64,000 nucleotides of DNA from Roseateles puraquae (GTDB taxonomy: Bacteria; Pseudomonadota; Gammaproteobacteria; Burkholderiales; Burkholderiaceae_C): NCBI RefSeq assembly GCF_002205845.1, contig NZ_NISI01000005.1, positions 310,001-374,000 of the forward strand, given 5' to 3'. A program made the position numbers and the translations under genes. Below the pieces are notes generated by a model that saw nothing but the letters and a program-made list of their open reading frames with translations, ran no database searches and was not told the origin of the DNA. Position 1 is the first letter of the stretch. Each line of letters opens with the position of its first letter. Shown piece after piece: positions 33,725 to 42,344 of this stretch.

Positions 33725-33958
33725 TCAGCACCGGGCCGTCGGCGCGACCGGGCGTACCGTGGGCCGGGCGAACAGCCGGCCAATGAGGGCGCGGGCGAAG
33801 AAGTAGTCGTTGCGCAGCTGCTCGCCCAGCGCGTCCAGCCAGACGCGGCCTTGCGGGTCGCAGGGCACGTCCAGGCCGGCGGCCTGCGGGCTGAGGGGCT
33901 CGAAGTGCAGCAGGTGGGTGGGTTGGCAGGCACGCACCGGCGAGCGGCTCTGGGTCAT
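33725..33958 (-). CDS. Unknown 77-residue protein
   Basis: From the ATG at 33958, with GGAGG seven bases upstream, the product has 77 residues. It opens with a polar stretch (MTQSRSPVRACQPTHLLHFEPLS), has two cysteines, and contains a WLDALGEQLRNDYFFARALIG helix. No signal or membrane segment. I recognise no family, but the ribosome-binding site is strong. The motif TCCTACAAG is at 34051-34059, about 95 bases upstream. Confidence 0.55.
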   Translation of the reverse strand: MTQSRSPVRACQPTHLLHFEPLSPQAAGLDVPCDPQGRVWLDALGEQLRNDYFFARALIGRLFARPTVRPVAPTARC

Positions 33959-34050
33959 GGACAACCTCCGTCGAGTTCGGCAGCGAGGCGCTGCGCAATT
34001 CAATGTGGGGCTGTCCCGGGGGCGGGCCTGTCGGCGCCGGGGCGTGTCAG

Positions 34051-34059
34051 CTTGTAGGA
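34051..34059 (-). promoter_or_regulatory. TCCTACAAG motif upstream of the 77-residue gene
   Basis: On the minus strand TCCTACAAG, about 95 bases before the start at 33958. The gene to the right, tamB, ends at 34073, so the motif is in non-coding sequence. Confidence 0.3.
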
Positions 34060-34072
34060 CGCCGGCCCGTCC

Positions 34073-37000
34073 TCAGTTCCACTTCCATTGCCAGATCAGG
34101 TCCAGCGCGTTGTCGTCGCCGCCCTGGGCGCGCAGCGTGAAGCGCTGGGCGATGCGGTAGATGAGCTGCCAGGAGCCGGTGGTGGCGTTCAGGCTGCGCT
34201 CGTAGCCTACGTACCAGCGCCGCGACAGCTGCTTGCCCAGGCGCACGATGGTGGCTCGGGTGTCGTCGTCGCTCTGGGCCAGCGAGAGTTCGTCCAGCCC
34301 GAGGTTGCGCAGCACCTTGCCGGTCGGGCCCTCGCCTTCACCGCTCAGCAGGGCCAGGGCGGCGCGCTGCAGCAGGGCGGTGTCGGTCCGGCCCAGGCCG
34401 TCGGGGCCGCGGCCGAGCAGCAGCCACGCGAGCTTGTCGGTGTCGGCCATCTCGGGCTCGGAGTAGAGGCTCACGCGCGGGGCGAGTGCGGTGCCGCCGA
34501 CGCGCACGCCCACGCGCACGTCGAGGTTGGGGCGCACGGCCAGCATGTCCAGCGACGGGTTGTCGTAGGGGCCGGTGAAGGTGATGTCGCCGCGTTCGAT
34601 GTCGAGCTTCTGGCCGTAGGCGGCGTACTGACCGCCGCCGGCTGCCAGCTTGCCGTTGACGCGCAGCGGCCCGTTGTTCTGCGTGACCTGCAACTGCCCG
34701 CGCAGCGTGGTGGCCAGGCCGCGGCCACGGACCTTGAAATCACGGCCGAAGTCCATGGCAAGGTTGACCTGCGTGTTGCGCACGGCTTTCGGGGGTGGTG
34801 GTGCGGTGGGTGCCGCGTCGGCCGGGCTGCGGGTGCCGCGCACCACGGTCACGTCGTCGGCCAGCGCTGGCGCATCGCTGCGGGTGAAGTCGAACAGGCC
34901 TTCGTCGGCGCTGAACTTGCCGTCGAGCTTGAGGCCCTTGGCATCGAGATCGAGCGTGGCGCCGCCGGAGGCCACAACGCGGCGGTCCACGCGGGACAGC
35001 ACGCGCAGCTTGTCGGCGGTGATCTCCACATGCGCGGTGGGCTGGGCGCCGAGCTCGGCGCGGCCAGTGGCGCGCAGCCAGCCATCGCCACCGCGGGCCT
35101 GCAGGCGGGTCAGCTCGGCATGCTGGCCCTTGAGCTCGACCGTGAAGCGGCCTTCGGTCACGTCCACGCCATAGAGCAGATGGCGCAGTGCGAGGTCCTC
35201 GCCTTCGGCGCGGCCGGTGAGGTCAGGCGCGCCGAGGCGACCGCTGAGCTGCACGGTGGCCGAGGCACGGCCACCCACCCGCCAGCCCGCCGGCACCCAG
35301 CTGCCCCAGGTGGCAAGCTGCGCCACGTTGGCCTGCAGCACGCCTTCCACCGGCGTCTTGGCATCGGGCCACAGGCCGGTGGGGCGCAGGGTCAGCGCGC
35401 CGCCAAAGCTGCCCAGCTCGGCACCCGCCACCCCTTGCGCGAAGCGCCAGGTCCCGTCTTGCACGTTGAGGGCCAGGCGCAGGTCGGTCAGGCCCAGCGC
35501 GCGCTGCCCGAACTCGTCGGTCACACGCAGGTCGCCCGCCTGGCGCTCCAGCAGCAGCTCCGCGGTGAGGCGCTGGTCCAGCAGCAGCGAGGCGTGGCCC
35601 GTGACCCGCAGGTCGCCGCCCCAGCCGAAGTCGGGCTGCCAGCGGGCCAGCAGCGGGGCCACGGGCAGGTCTTCGAGCTGCAGTTCGGCCCGTGCTTCAG
35701 GCCGGTCGCCACCACGCCAGCTCAGGCGCTGCCAGCGCACGAAGGCGCCGCCCACTTCCGCACGGCCGGGCTGGGCCACCACCTGGGGGCCAGCGACGTC
35801 CCAGCGCAGGTCAACATCCCGGGTAGCCAGCAGGGCGGGGGTGTTGGGCCGAAGCGGCCCGATGTCCAGGCGGGCGAGGCGGCCGGTCCAGGCCTGGCCG
35901 TCCCAGCCGCCGCGGGCCTGCAGTTGGGCGTTCAGCGCCAGGTCTTGCGCGTCGCGCAGGATCTTGCCGCTCACCTGGGCCTTTGCCTCGTGGGCGCTGC
36001 GCCGGCCTTGCAGGTCGAGCCTGAGACTGGCGAGCTGGGCATCGGGGTCGCGCAGCTGGCTGGCTTCCAAGGTGAGCGCCACGGGGCTGTCGCCGTCGCT
36101 GCCGGGCAGTGGCAACTCCCAGCGCGCCTTGGCGCTGGCCAGGGTGCGGCCCTGCACCTTGACCTGGCTGACGGCTGCCCGGCCACTGCCGCCCGCCTGC
36201 CAGCCCTCGCGGTCGCCCCGCAGTTGGTAGCTGCTGTCCACCTCACCCTGGCCCGCCAGTGCCGGTTGACCGAGCACGGCCAGCAGCGGGTTCAGTTCGG
36301 CCAGCGAGCTGATCTTGAGCATGGCCTTGCCGTCGATGCTGTCGGGCCGGGCCTGGCCCGCGGTCTGCCAGCGGTTGTTGCCCAGGCGCCCTTCGAGGTC
36401 GAAGGCGGCGGGGTCGGTCGCGCGCTCGCGGCTGAGCTTGAGCCGGCCCTCCAGGGCCAGACCGGCGAGGGCCCCTGGGAGCAGGCGGGCGTAGACATTG
36501 CCCGTCACGGTGGCCGCGGTCTTGCCGCGCAGGGCGATGTCCGCGTCGGCATTGAGCCGTGTGGGGCCGGGCAGGCGCGCCCAGGCCGAGCCCGGCGCGC
36601 CGCGCCACAGCAGGTGCGGGTCGAACTGCCGCACCTGTGCCTTGAGCTGCGCGGAGCCGCCGGTGTCGACGGTGCCGCTGGCCTGCAGCGTGGCTTCGCC
36701 GCTGGCGAGCTGGGCGTCGGCAATCTGCCAGCGTGTGCCCTGGCCCTCGACCCGGGCCTTGATTCGCAGCGGGCGGGCTTCGATGGTGCCGGCGAGGTCG
36801 GCGCGCAGGCTGAGGGGGCCGGTCTTGCTGCCGGCGAGGGTGAGCGGTCCGTCCAGGCGTGCAGGCGTGGCGCGCGCATCGAGCGCCTCCGGGCGCAGTC
36901 CCTGCACGCGGGCTTCGAGTTGCCAGCGGCCCTCGGCGTCGCGCTGGCCTCGGCCCTGCACGCGGGCGCCGCCGGGCAGGTCGGCGTCCAGGGCGGTCAG

Positions 37001-37963
37001 GCGCAGGCTGTCGAGCTGCGTCGGTTTGCCAGCCACGGCCAGCACCAGGCGGCTGACGGGCAGGGCACCCTGGTCCCAGCGGCCGGCGGCGGTGTTGCGC
37101 AGCTCGGCCTGCAGCGTGGCCTCGGCATCGCGGGCAGGCGCCTTCAGCTCGGCGTTGCCGGTGAGGGCCGTGCGCGGCAGGCCGGGCATCAGGGCCGCCA
37201 CATTGAGCTGCTCGGCCTGCAGCTTCAGCACGTTGACCGGCCAGGGCGCAAAGGGCTGCACCTCGCCGGCGGCCTTGAGCGTCTGGTGCGCGGCTTCGAG
37301 TTCGGCCTTGGCCTGCAGCCGGGCCAGCGGGCCGGTGACGGCGGCGATGGCGGTCCAGGGCAGGTCGGTGGCCTCGGTCTGCCGTACGGTGACGGTGGCA
37401 TCGGTCTGCAGCGGCGCTGCGCTGTCGATGCGGGCCTTGCCCGACATCGTCAGGTGCTGCCAGCGTGCGGCCTTCAACTGGATCTGGTGGGTGCCGCGGC
37501 GGGGCAGGTCGAGCTGCGCCTCCAGGCCGAGCAGGGGCGGCTGGTCGGGTGCCCAGCTCAGCCGGGCGATGCGCAGGCTGCCGATCTGCACGCCCAGCGG
37601 CAGGCTCAGGTCAGGCGGCGGTTGCAGCGGCTCGTTGCTGCCCTGGCTGCGGACATTGAGCTCGTCGACGCTGAGCTCCTCGGCCAGCAGCAGGCCGCTG
37701 CTGGCGGTCAGGCCCAGGCCCTTCCAGCGCAGGCCACGCAGCTCGGCGCTGCCACCGGGCCAGGTGATGACGAGGCGCCGCGCGCTGAACTCGCCCATCA
37801 GCGAGCCTTGCGGTTCTTCGATCTGCACGCCGGGCAGGTGCGCCAGCAGCCAGGCCCCGCCCGACGGGCGATGCAGCAGCCAGGCCACGATGCCGGCCAC
37901 CAGCACCACGATGGCCACCAGCCCGATCAGGCTGGCGCGCAGCACACGCAGGGAGCGCCTCAT
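34073..37963 (-). CDS. tamB: TamB, translocation and assembly module inner-membrane component
   Basis: A 1296-residue protein from the ATG at 37963. Residues about 5-35 are the single membrane anchor (SLIGLVAIVVLVAGIVAWLL). The long middle is repetitive beta-strand sequence of the AsmA/TamB taco-like groove. The C-terminal 350 residues are the conserved DUF490 domain, with KFSADEGLFDFTRSDAP, then DIERGDITFTGPYDNPSLDM and a WLLLGRGPDGLGR stretch. TamB spans the periplasm from the inner membrane to TamA and moves lipids or outer-membrane proteins. Its ATG overlaps the tamA stop by four bases (37960-37963), so it is coupled to tamA. Confidence 0.93.
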   Translation of the reverse strand: MRRSLRVLRASLIGLVAIVVLVAGIVAWLLHRPSGGAWLLAHLPGVQIEEPQGSLMGEFSARRLVITWPGGSAELRGLRWKGLGLTASSGLLLAEELSVDELNVRSQGSNEPLQPPPDLSLPLGVQIGSLRIARLSWAPDQPPLLGLEAQLDLPRRGTHQIQLKAARWQHLTMSGKARIDSAAPLQTDATVTVRQTEATDLPWTAIAAVTGPLARLQAKAELEAAHQTLKAAGEVQPFAPWPVNVLKLQAEQLNVAALMPGLPRTALTGNAELKAPARDAEATLQAELRNTAAGRWDQGALPVSRLVLAVAGKPTQLDSLRLTALDADLPGGARVQGRGQRDAEGRWQLEARVQGLRPEALDARATPARLDGPLTLAGSKTGPLSLRADLAGTIEARPLRIKARVEGQGTRWQIADAQLASGEATLQASGTVDTGGSAQLKAQVRQFDPHLLWRGAPGSAWARLPGPTRLNADADIALRGKTAATVTGNVYARLLPGALAGLALEGRLKLSRERATDPAAFDLEGRLGNNRWQTAGQARPDSIDGKAMLKISSLAELNPLLAVLGQPALAGQGEVDSSYQLRGDREGWQAGGSGRAAVSQVKVQGRTLASAKARWELPLPGSDGDSPVALTLEASQLRDPDAQLASLRLDLQGRRSAHEAKAQVSGKILRDAQDLALNAQLQARGGWDGQAWTGRLARLDIGPLRPNTPALLATRDVDLRWDVAGPQVVAQPGRAEVGGAFVRWQRLSWRGGDRPEARAELQLEDLPVAPLLARWQPDFGWGGDLRVTGHASLLLDQRLTAELLLERQAGDLRVTDEFGQRALGLTDLRLALNVQDGTWRFAQGVAGAELGSFGGALTLRPTGLWPDAKTPVEGVLQANVAQLATWGSWVPAGWRVGGRASATVQLSGRLGAPDLTGRAEGEDLALRHLLYGVDVTEGRFTVELKGQHAELTRLQARGGDGWLRATGRAELGAQPTAHVEITADKLRVLSRVDRRVVASGGATLDLDAKGLKLDGKFSADEGLFDFTRSDAPALADDVTVVRGTRSPADAAPTAPPPPKAVRNTQVNLAMDFGRDFKVRGRGLATTLRGQLQVTQNNGPLRVNGKLAAGGGQYAAYGQKLDIERGDITFTGPYDNPSLDMLAVRPNLDVRVGVRVGGTALAPRVSLYSEPEMADTDKLAWLLLGRGPDGLGRTDTALLQRAALALLSGEGEGPTGKVLRNLGLDELSLAQSDDDTRATIVRLGKQLSRRWYVGYERSLNATTGSWQLIYRIAQRFTLRAQGGDDNALDLIWQWKWN

Positions 37964-39768
37964 AGCGTGATGCCCACGGAGAAGTGCAGACGCCACTTGC
38001 CCGTCTCCTGCGCGCGGGCCGCGTCCACCCGCAGCGGGCCGACCGGGCTGCGCCAGCGCACGCCCACGCCGTAGCCCACCACGGGACGGTAGTCGGTCCA
38101 GCGCGAGGCGGCATTGCCCGCATCGACAAACGCCGCGCCCCAGAGGCTGGGCAGGCTCATCGTGAACGGCCGGGCGATCTCCAGGCTGCCGGTGGCCATC
38201 ACGCGGCCACCCAGGGTCAGGCCATTGCGTTCCACGCCGAGGCTGCGGTAGGCATAACCGCGCACCGAGTCATCGCCGCCCGCGAGGAAGAGCAGCTTCT
38301 CGGGCACGCCGACGCGCTCGTGCGCGATCACCTGGGCCACTTCGGCACGGGCCGAGGCATACCAGCCACCGAGCGGCTTGTAGGCCCCGAGCTTGAACTG
38401 CATCCGGCCGAAGGGGCCGCTGTCATCGCTGCCGCCGCCCCGGGCATAGCCCAGACCTACGAGGGCCAGGGCCTGGTGGCCATCGGTGGGCAGCAGCGAG
38501 CTGTCGAGGCGGCGGCGAATCCACTGCTGGTTCACCGACACGGCCAGGTTGGTGTTCACCTCGCCGCCCACCGTCTCTCGCGCGCGCAGCAGCTCGACAT
38601 AGCTCAGCCGCTCGTCGCGGGTCGATTCATACAGCCGGCCGAGCCGGATGCCGAGGTTGGTGGCGATGGTGTCGCCGGTGCGGTCCTGCTCGAACTGCAG
38701 CGAGGCCAGGTTGCGGTGCAGGTCAGGCTGGGGGTGGGAGCTGAGTTCCAACTCCGCGCCACGCAGGTCGCGGCTGAGCTGCAGCTTGCTGCGGGCGCGC
38801 ACCGGCAGGTCGAAGGGCCGGCGGTGCAGGTGCTCCACGCTGACGCTCTGGCCGGTGTTGCTGTGATAGCCCACGGCGACGGTCGCCTGCTGCAGCGCCG
38901 ACTCGGTCACCGTGACCTGCACGGGTGTCGTGCCATCCGCATCGACCGTCTCGGGCAGAAGTTGCACGCGCACGGCGTCGAAGAGCTGGGTCTTGGCCAG
39001 CCGCTCCTGGAACTCGGCCAGCTTCTGCTCGGTGTAGGCATCGCCCCGGCGGTAGCCGGTAAGACGCTCGATGGTTTCGCGGTCCTGGCGCTTGAGGCCC
39101 TCGATGCGCAGTTCGCCCAGGCGCGCGCGATTGCCGCTGGCCAGCACCAGTTGCAGGTCGGCCGTGTGGGCTTCGGCATCCACCCGGGCCGCGGTGTCGG
39201 CCCAGCGGGCGAGCGGGAAGCCCCCCGTGCGCGCGCGCAGCAGCAGGTCACTCTTGGCCGAGGCCCATTGCGATTGCGTGAAGGCGGCGCCCGGCTTGAG
39301 TGCCCAGCTGTTGCGCAGGCTCTCACGCTGGGCCCGGGCGTCGTCGTCGGCCAGGCCTTCGGTGAACTCGATCTTGGCTTCGCCCACACGCGTGCGCGGG
39401 CCCGGCGTGACGGTCAGCAGCAGGCGGGTGTCGTCGTCGGGGTCGCGAGAGACGTCGACCTTGGCGTTGAAGTAGCCCTCGGTCTCCAGCAGGGCCTCGG
39501 CCTGCGCCGGTGCCGCCGCGGCCAGGCGTGCCAGCTCCACGCGGCTGAGGGCGGCCTGGCTGGCGCGGTAGCGGGCGAGGTCGAGGTTCTCCTGCAGCAG
39601 GCTGCGCAGGGCGCTGTCGTCGACCCGGATGTCGAGGCTGTAGACCGCCGGGCCTTCGGCGGGCACCGCGGTCGCGGCCGCGGCGGCGGCGTCGGGCTTG
39701 GGCTCGGGGGCCCGGGTTGCACAGCCGCTCAGTACCGCCAGGAGCAGCAGGCCGATCAGACGGGTCAT
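37960..39768 (-). CDS. tamA: TamA, outer-membrane Omp85-family protein
   Basis: A 602-residue outer-membrane lipoprotein-like protein: MTRLIGLLLLAVLSGC gives a signal with possible lipobox. The N-terminal part has POTRA domains (YFNAKVDVSRDPDDDTRLLLTV, then GNRARLGELRIEGLKRQDRETI with the fold turn before YRRGDAYT). The C-terminal part is an Omp85 beta barrel that carries the FLAGGDDSVRGYAYRSLG motif, the family's VRGY signature. TamA partners TamB in outer-membrane assembly. It is preceded by the VWA gene, which it overlaps by four bases, so all three genes form one transcript. Confidence 0.93.
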   Translation of the reverse strand: MTRLIGLLLLAVLSGCATRAPEPKPDAAAAAATAVPAEGPAVYSLDIRVDDSALRSLLQENLDLARYRASQAALSRVELARLAAAAPAQAEALLETEGYFNAKVDVSRDPDDDTRLLLTVTPGPRTRVGEAKIEFTEGLADDDARAQRESLRNSWALKPGAAFTQSQWASAKSDLLLRARTGGFPLARWADTAARVDAEAHTADLQLVLASGNRARLGELRIEGLKRQDRETIERLTGYRRGDAYTEQKLAEFQERLAKTQLFDAVRVQLLPETVDADGTTPVQVTVTESALQQATVAVGYHSNTGQSVSVEHLHRRPFDLPVRARSKLQLSRDLRGAELELSSHPQPDLHRNLASLQFEQDRTGDTIATNLGIRLGRLYESTRDERLSYVELLRARETVGGEVNTNLAVSVNQQWIRRRLDSSLLPTDGHQALALVGLGYARGGGSDDSGPFGRMQFKLGAYKPLGGWYASARAEVAQVIAHERVGVPEKLLFLAGGDDSVRGYAYRSLGVERNGLTLGGRVMATGSLEIARPFTMSLPSLWGAAFVDAGNAASRWTDYRPVVGYGVGVRWRSPVGPLRVDAARAQETGKWRLHFSVGITL

Positions 39769-40955
39769 TTACTCAGCAGCCGCATCGCGCCTTCGAGGCC
39801 GGAGAGGGTCAGCGGGAACATGCGCTGCTGCATCAGCTGCTGGATCAGCGCGATGCTCTGCCGGTACTGCCAGACGCCTTGCGGCTCGGGGTTGATCCAC
39901 GCATACCGCGGGAAGGCGTGGGTGAGGCGCTGCAGCCATTCGGCGCCGGCCTCGTCGTTGTTGTATTCGACGCTGCCGCCCGCCTGCAGGATCTCGTAGG
40001 GGCTCATCGTGGCGTCGCCCACGAAGATCAGCTTGTAGTCCTTGTTGTACTTGCGGATCAGGTCCCAGGTGTTGAGCTTCTCGGCGAAGCGGCGGCGGTT
40101 GTTCTTCCAGACGAAGTCGTAGACGCAGTTGTGGAAGTAATAGAACTCCAGGTGCTTGAACTCGCTCTTGGCGGCGCTGAAGAGTTCTTCCACGCGGTGC
40201 ACGTGCTCGTCCATCGTGCCGCCCACGTCCATCAGCAGCAGCACCTTGACCTTGTTGTGGCGCTCGGGCTGCATGCGGATGTCCAGCAGCCCGGCATTGG
40301 CGGCGGTGCCGTGGATGGTGCCGTCGAGGTCGAGCTCCAGCTCCGAGCCCTCGCGGGCGAAGCGGCGCAGGCGGCGCAGCGCCACCTTGATGTTGCGGGT
40401 GCCGAGCTCCAGCGTGTCGTCGTAGTCGCGGTAGGCGCGCTGCTCCCACACCTTGACGGCGCTCTTGTTGCCGCCCTTGCCGCCGATGCGCACCCCTTGC
40501 GGGTTGTAGCCACTGTTACCGAAGGGGCTGGTGCCGCCGGTGCCGATCCAGCGGTTGCCACCCTCGTGGCGCTCCTTCTGCTCCTCGAAGCGCTTCTTCA
40601 GCGTCTCCATGAGCTCGTCCCAGCCCATCTTCTCGATGGCGGCCTTCTGCTCGGGCGTGAGCTCGAGTTCCAAGGTCTTGCGCAACCACTCCAGCGGCAC
40701 CTCGGCGGTGAAGTCGGTGAGCATCTCCACGCCCTTGAAGTAGGCGGCGAAGGCGCGGTCGAACTTGTCGTACTGGGTCTCGTCCTTGACGAGGCTGGTG
40801 CGGGCGAGGTGATAGAAGTCGTCGATGCTGGCGACACCACCGTGGTCCGGGCCGCCGATGACGCCGGCCTGCAGGGCCTCCAGCAGGGTCAGGTACTCGG
40901 GCACCGTCACCTTGAGCTTGGCAGCGCGCAGCGTGTAGAAGAACTGGATCAGCAT
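39765..40955 (-). CDS. VWA (CoxE-like) domain protein
   Basis: A 396-residue cytoplasmic protein. The N-terminal 190 residues are helical and charged (LIQFFYTLRAAKLKVTVPEYLTLL). The C-terminal part is a von Willebrand A fold starting KVKVLLLMDVGGTMDEHVHRVEELF. In place of the usual metal-site DxSxS it has D-V-G-G-T, so metal binding may be altered. Proteins of this type act with MoxR AAA+ ATPases in maturation of enzymes or envelope complexes. A MoxR gene (46802-47656) lies about 5.8 kb away on the same strand in another operon. This gene is followed, with a 4-base overlap, by tamA and tamB. Confidence 0.87.
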   Translation of the reverse strand: MLIQFFYTLRAAKLKVTVPEYLTLLEALQAGVIGGPDHGGVASIDDFYHLARTSLVKDETQYDKFDRAFAAYFKGVEMLTDFTAEVPLEWLRKTLELELTPEQKAAIEKMGWDELMETLKKRFEEQKERHEGGNRWIGTGGTSPFGNSGYNPQGVRIGGKGGNKSAVKVWEQRAYRDYDDTLELGTRNIKVALRRLRRFAREGSELELDLDGTIHGTAANAGLLDIRMQPERHNKVKVLLLMDVGGTMDEHVHRVEELFSAAKSEFKHLEFYYFHNCVYDFVWKNNRRRFAEKLNTWDLIRKYNKDYKLIFVGDATMSPYEILQAGGSVEYNNDEAGAEWLQRLTHAFPRYAWINPEPQGVWQYRQSIALIQQLMQQRMFPLTLSGLEGAMRLLSK

Positions 40956-41057
40956 GGCGGTCGTGGGGGTCGAAATCCATTATGCAGTGCGATATTCCCG
41001 CGACTTTGTAAGCGCCGTGGCTAGCATGGGATTCATGTCGTTCGTGCAGGAGCACCT

Positions 41058-42344
41058 TTGAACGCTGCGACGCCGCCTGATGCCGATCCCATGCTCGTGC
41101 ACCTTGCCCAGACCCTGGTGCAGGAGGGCGGTCGTTGGCGGGCTCGGCAGGGCGGTTGGCTGCTGGACAGCCATTTCCAGCCGGTGTTCAGCTTCCCGCA
41201 TCGCCGCGCCGTGGGCTACGAAGCCCTGCTGCGCGTGACGGCGGCGGATGGGCATGCCGTGTCGCCGCTGCACTTCTTCGAGCAGCTGGAGAGCTTCGAG
41301 GCCCAATGGGCGGCGGACCGGCTGTGCCGGCTGCTGCATGTCAACAACTTCGTGCACCAGGCGGGCGACATCGGCTGGCTGTTCCTGAACATCCACCCGG
41401 CCGTGTTCGTGCACGGCGCGATGCAGACCCAGGCGCTGGATGCCTCGGTGCGCACCGTGCAGGCGCTGGGCCTGCCCATGCACCGCCTGGTGCTGGAGGT
41501 CACCGAGGACGTCATGGCCCAGGAGACCGACTTCCAGCAGGCCGTGGCGGCGGTGCGCGAGACGGGTTGCCTGCTGGCCTTGGACGACTTTGGCGCGGGT
41601 CATTCCAATTTCGACCGCATCTGGCACATCCACCCTGAGATCGTGAAGCTCGATCGCAGCCTGCTGCGCCGGGCGTGCGGCTCGCCGCGGATCGCGCGGG
41701 TGCTGGCGCAGATGGTGTCGCTGCTGCACGAATGCGGCTCGCTGGTGTTGCTGGAAGGCGTGGAAACACGCGACGAGGCGCTGCTGGCACTCGACGTGGA
41801 TGTGGACCTGGTGCAGGGCTTCGTGTTCGGGCGGCCGGTGCCGGGCACGCTCGGGCCGACCGGGGCTTCGCAGGAGATCGACGAGATCTGGTCACTGCTG
41901 GATCAGCGCCATGCGGCGGGCCGGGCGGAACTCGGCGCACGCGTGGACCCCTACCGCAGCGCGTTGAAGGCGGCGCAGGCCGTGTTGCCCACGCTGGGGC
42001 TGGCGCAGGCCTGTGCGCCGCTGCTGGCCCTGCCCGGGGTGCAGGCGGTGTTCGCGCTGGACGACCAGGGGCGGCATGTGGCGGAGCAGCTGCTTCCGCA
42101 GTCGCCCGGGCTCGTCGACGCCGATCCTCGCTTCGAGCCGCTGGGCTTGCCGTCGGAGGCCCGCTGGGCGCGCCGGCCCTACTTCCGCCGCGCGCTCGAT
42201 GAGCCCGGCGTGGTGCAGATGACGCGCCCCTATCTCAGCCTGCATGGGCCGCGCATGTGCGTGACCCTGTCGGTGGCGGTGCCGGTGGCCGGCCGTCTGC
42301 AGGTGCTGTGCGTGGACATCGACTGGGTCAGCGACCCCGCCTGA
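41058..42344 (+). CDS. EAL-domain cyclic-di-GMP phosphodiesterase with YkuI-like C-terminal domain
   Basis: The best start is the TTG at 41058, with AGGAG five bases before it; the next in-frame ATG, 11 codons later, lacks such a site. The protein would have 428 residues. The EAL domain (about 30-270) keeps the catalytic positions: YEALLRV, FLNIHP, LEVTED, LALDDFGAGHSN, VKLDRSL, LEGVET and QGFVFGRP. It should hydrolyse c-di-GMP. The C-terminal 140 residues resemble the YkuI_C/Cache-like domain (RRPYFRRALDEPGVVQMTRPY), a likely sensor. Its 3' end overlaps the convergent M28 peptidase gene by 17 bases. Confidence 0.88.
   Translation: MNAATPPDADPMLVHLAQTLVQEGGRWRARQGGWLLDSHFQPVFSFPHRRAVGYEALLRVTAADGHAVSPLHFFEQLESFEAQWAADRLCRLLHVNNFVHQAGDIGWLFLNIHPAVFVHGAMQTQALDASVRTVQALGLPMHRLVLEVTEDVMAQETDFQQAVAAVRETGCLLALDDFGAGHSNFDRIWHIHPEIVKLDRSLLRRACGSPRIARVLAQMVSLLHECGSLVLLEGVETRDEALLALDVDVDLVQGFVFGRPVPGTLGPTGASQEIDEIWSLLDQRHAAGRAELGARVDPYRSALKAAQAVLPTLGLAQACAPLLALPGVQAVFALDDQGRHVAEQLLPQSPGLVDADPRFEPLGLPSEARWARRPYFRRALDEPGVVQMTRPYLSLHGPRMCVTLSVAVPVAGRLQVLCVDIDWVSDPA

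Noticed and set aside
34088..38074. Very long open frame on the plus strand across tamA and tamB
   Set aside because: It reads as repetitive arginine, glutamine and histidine sequence, the mirror of the GC-biased minus-strand genes.
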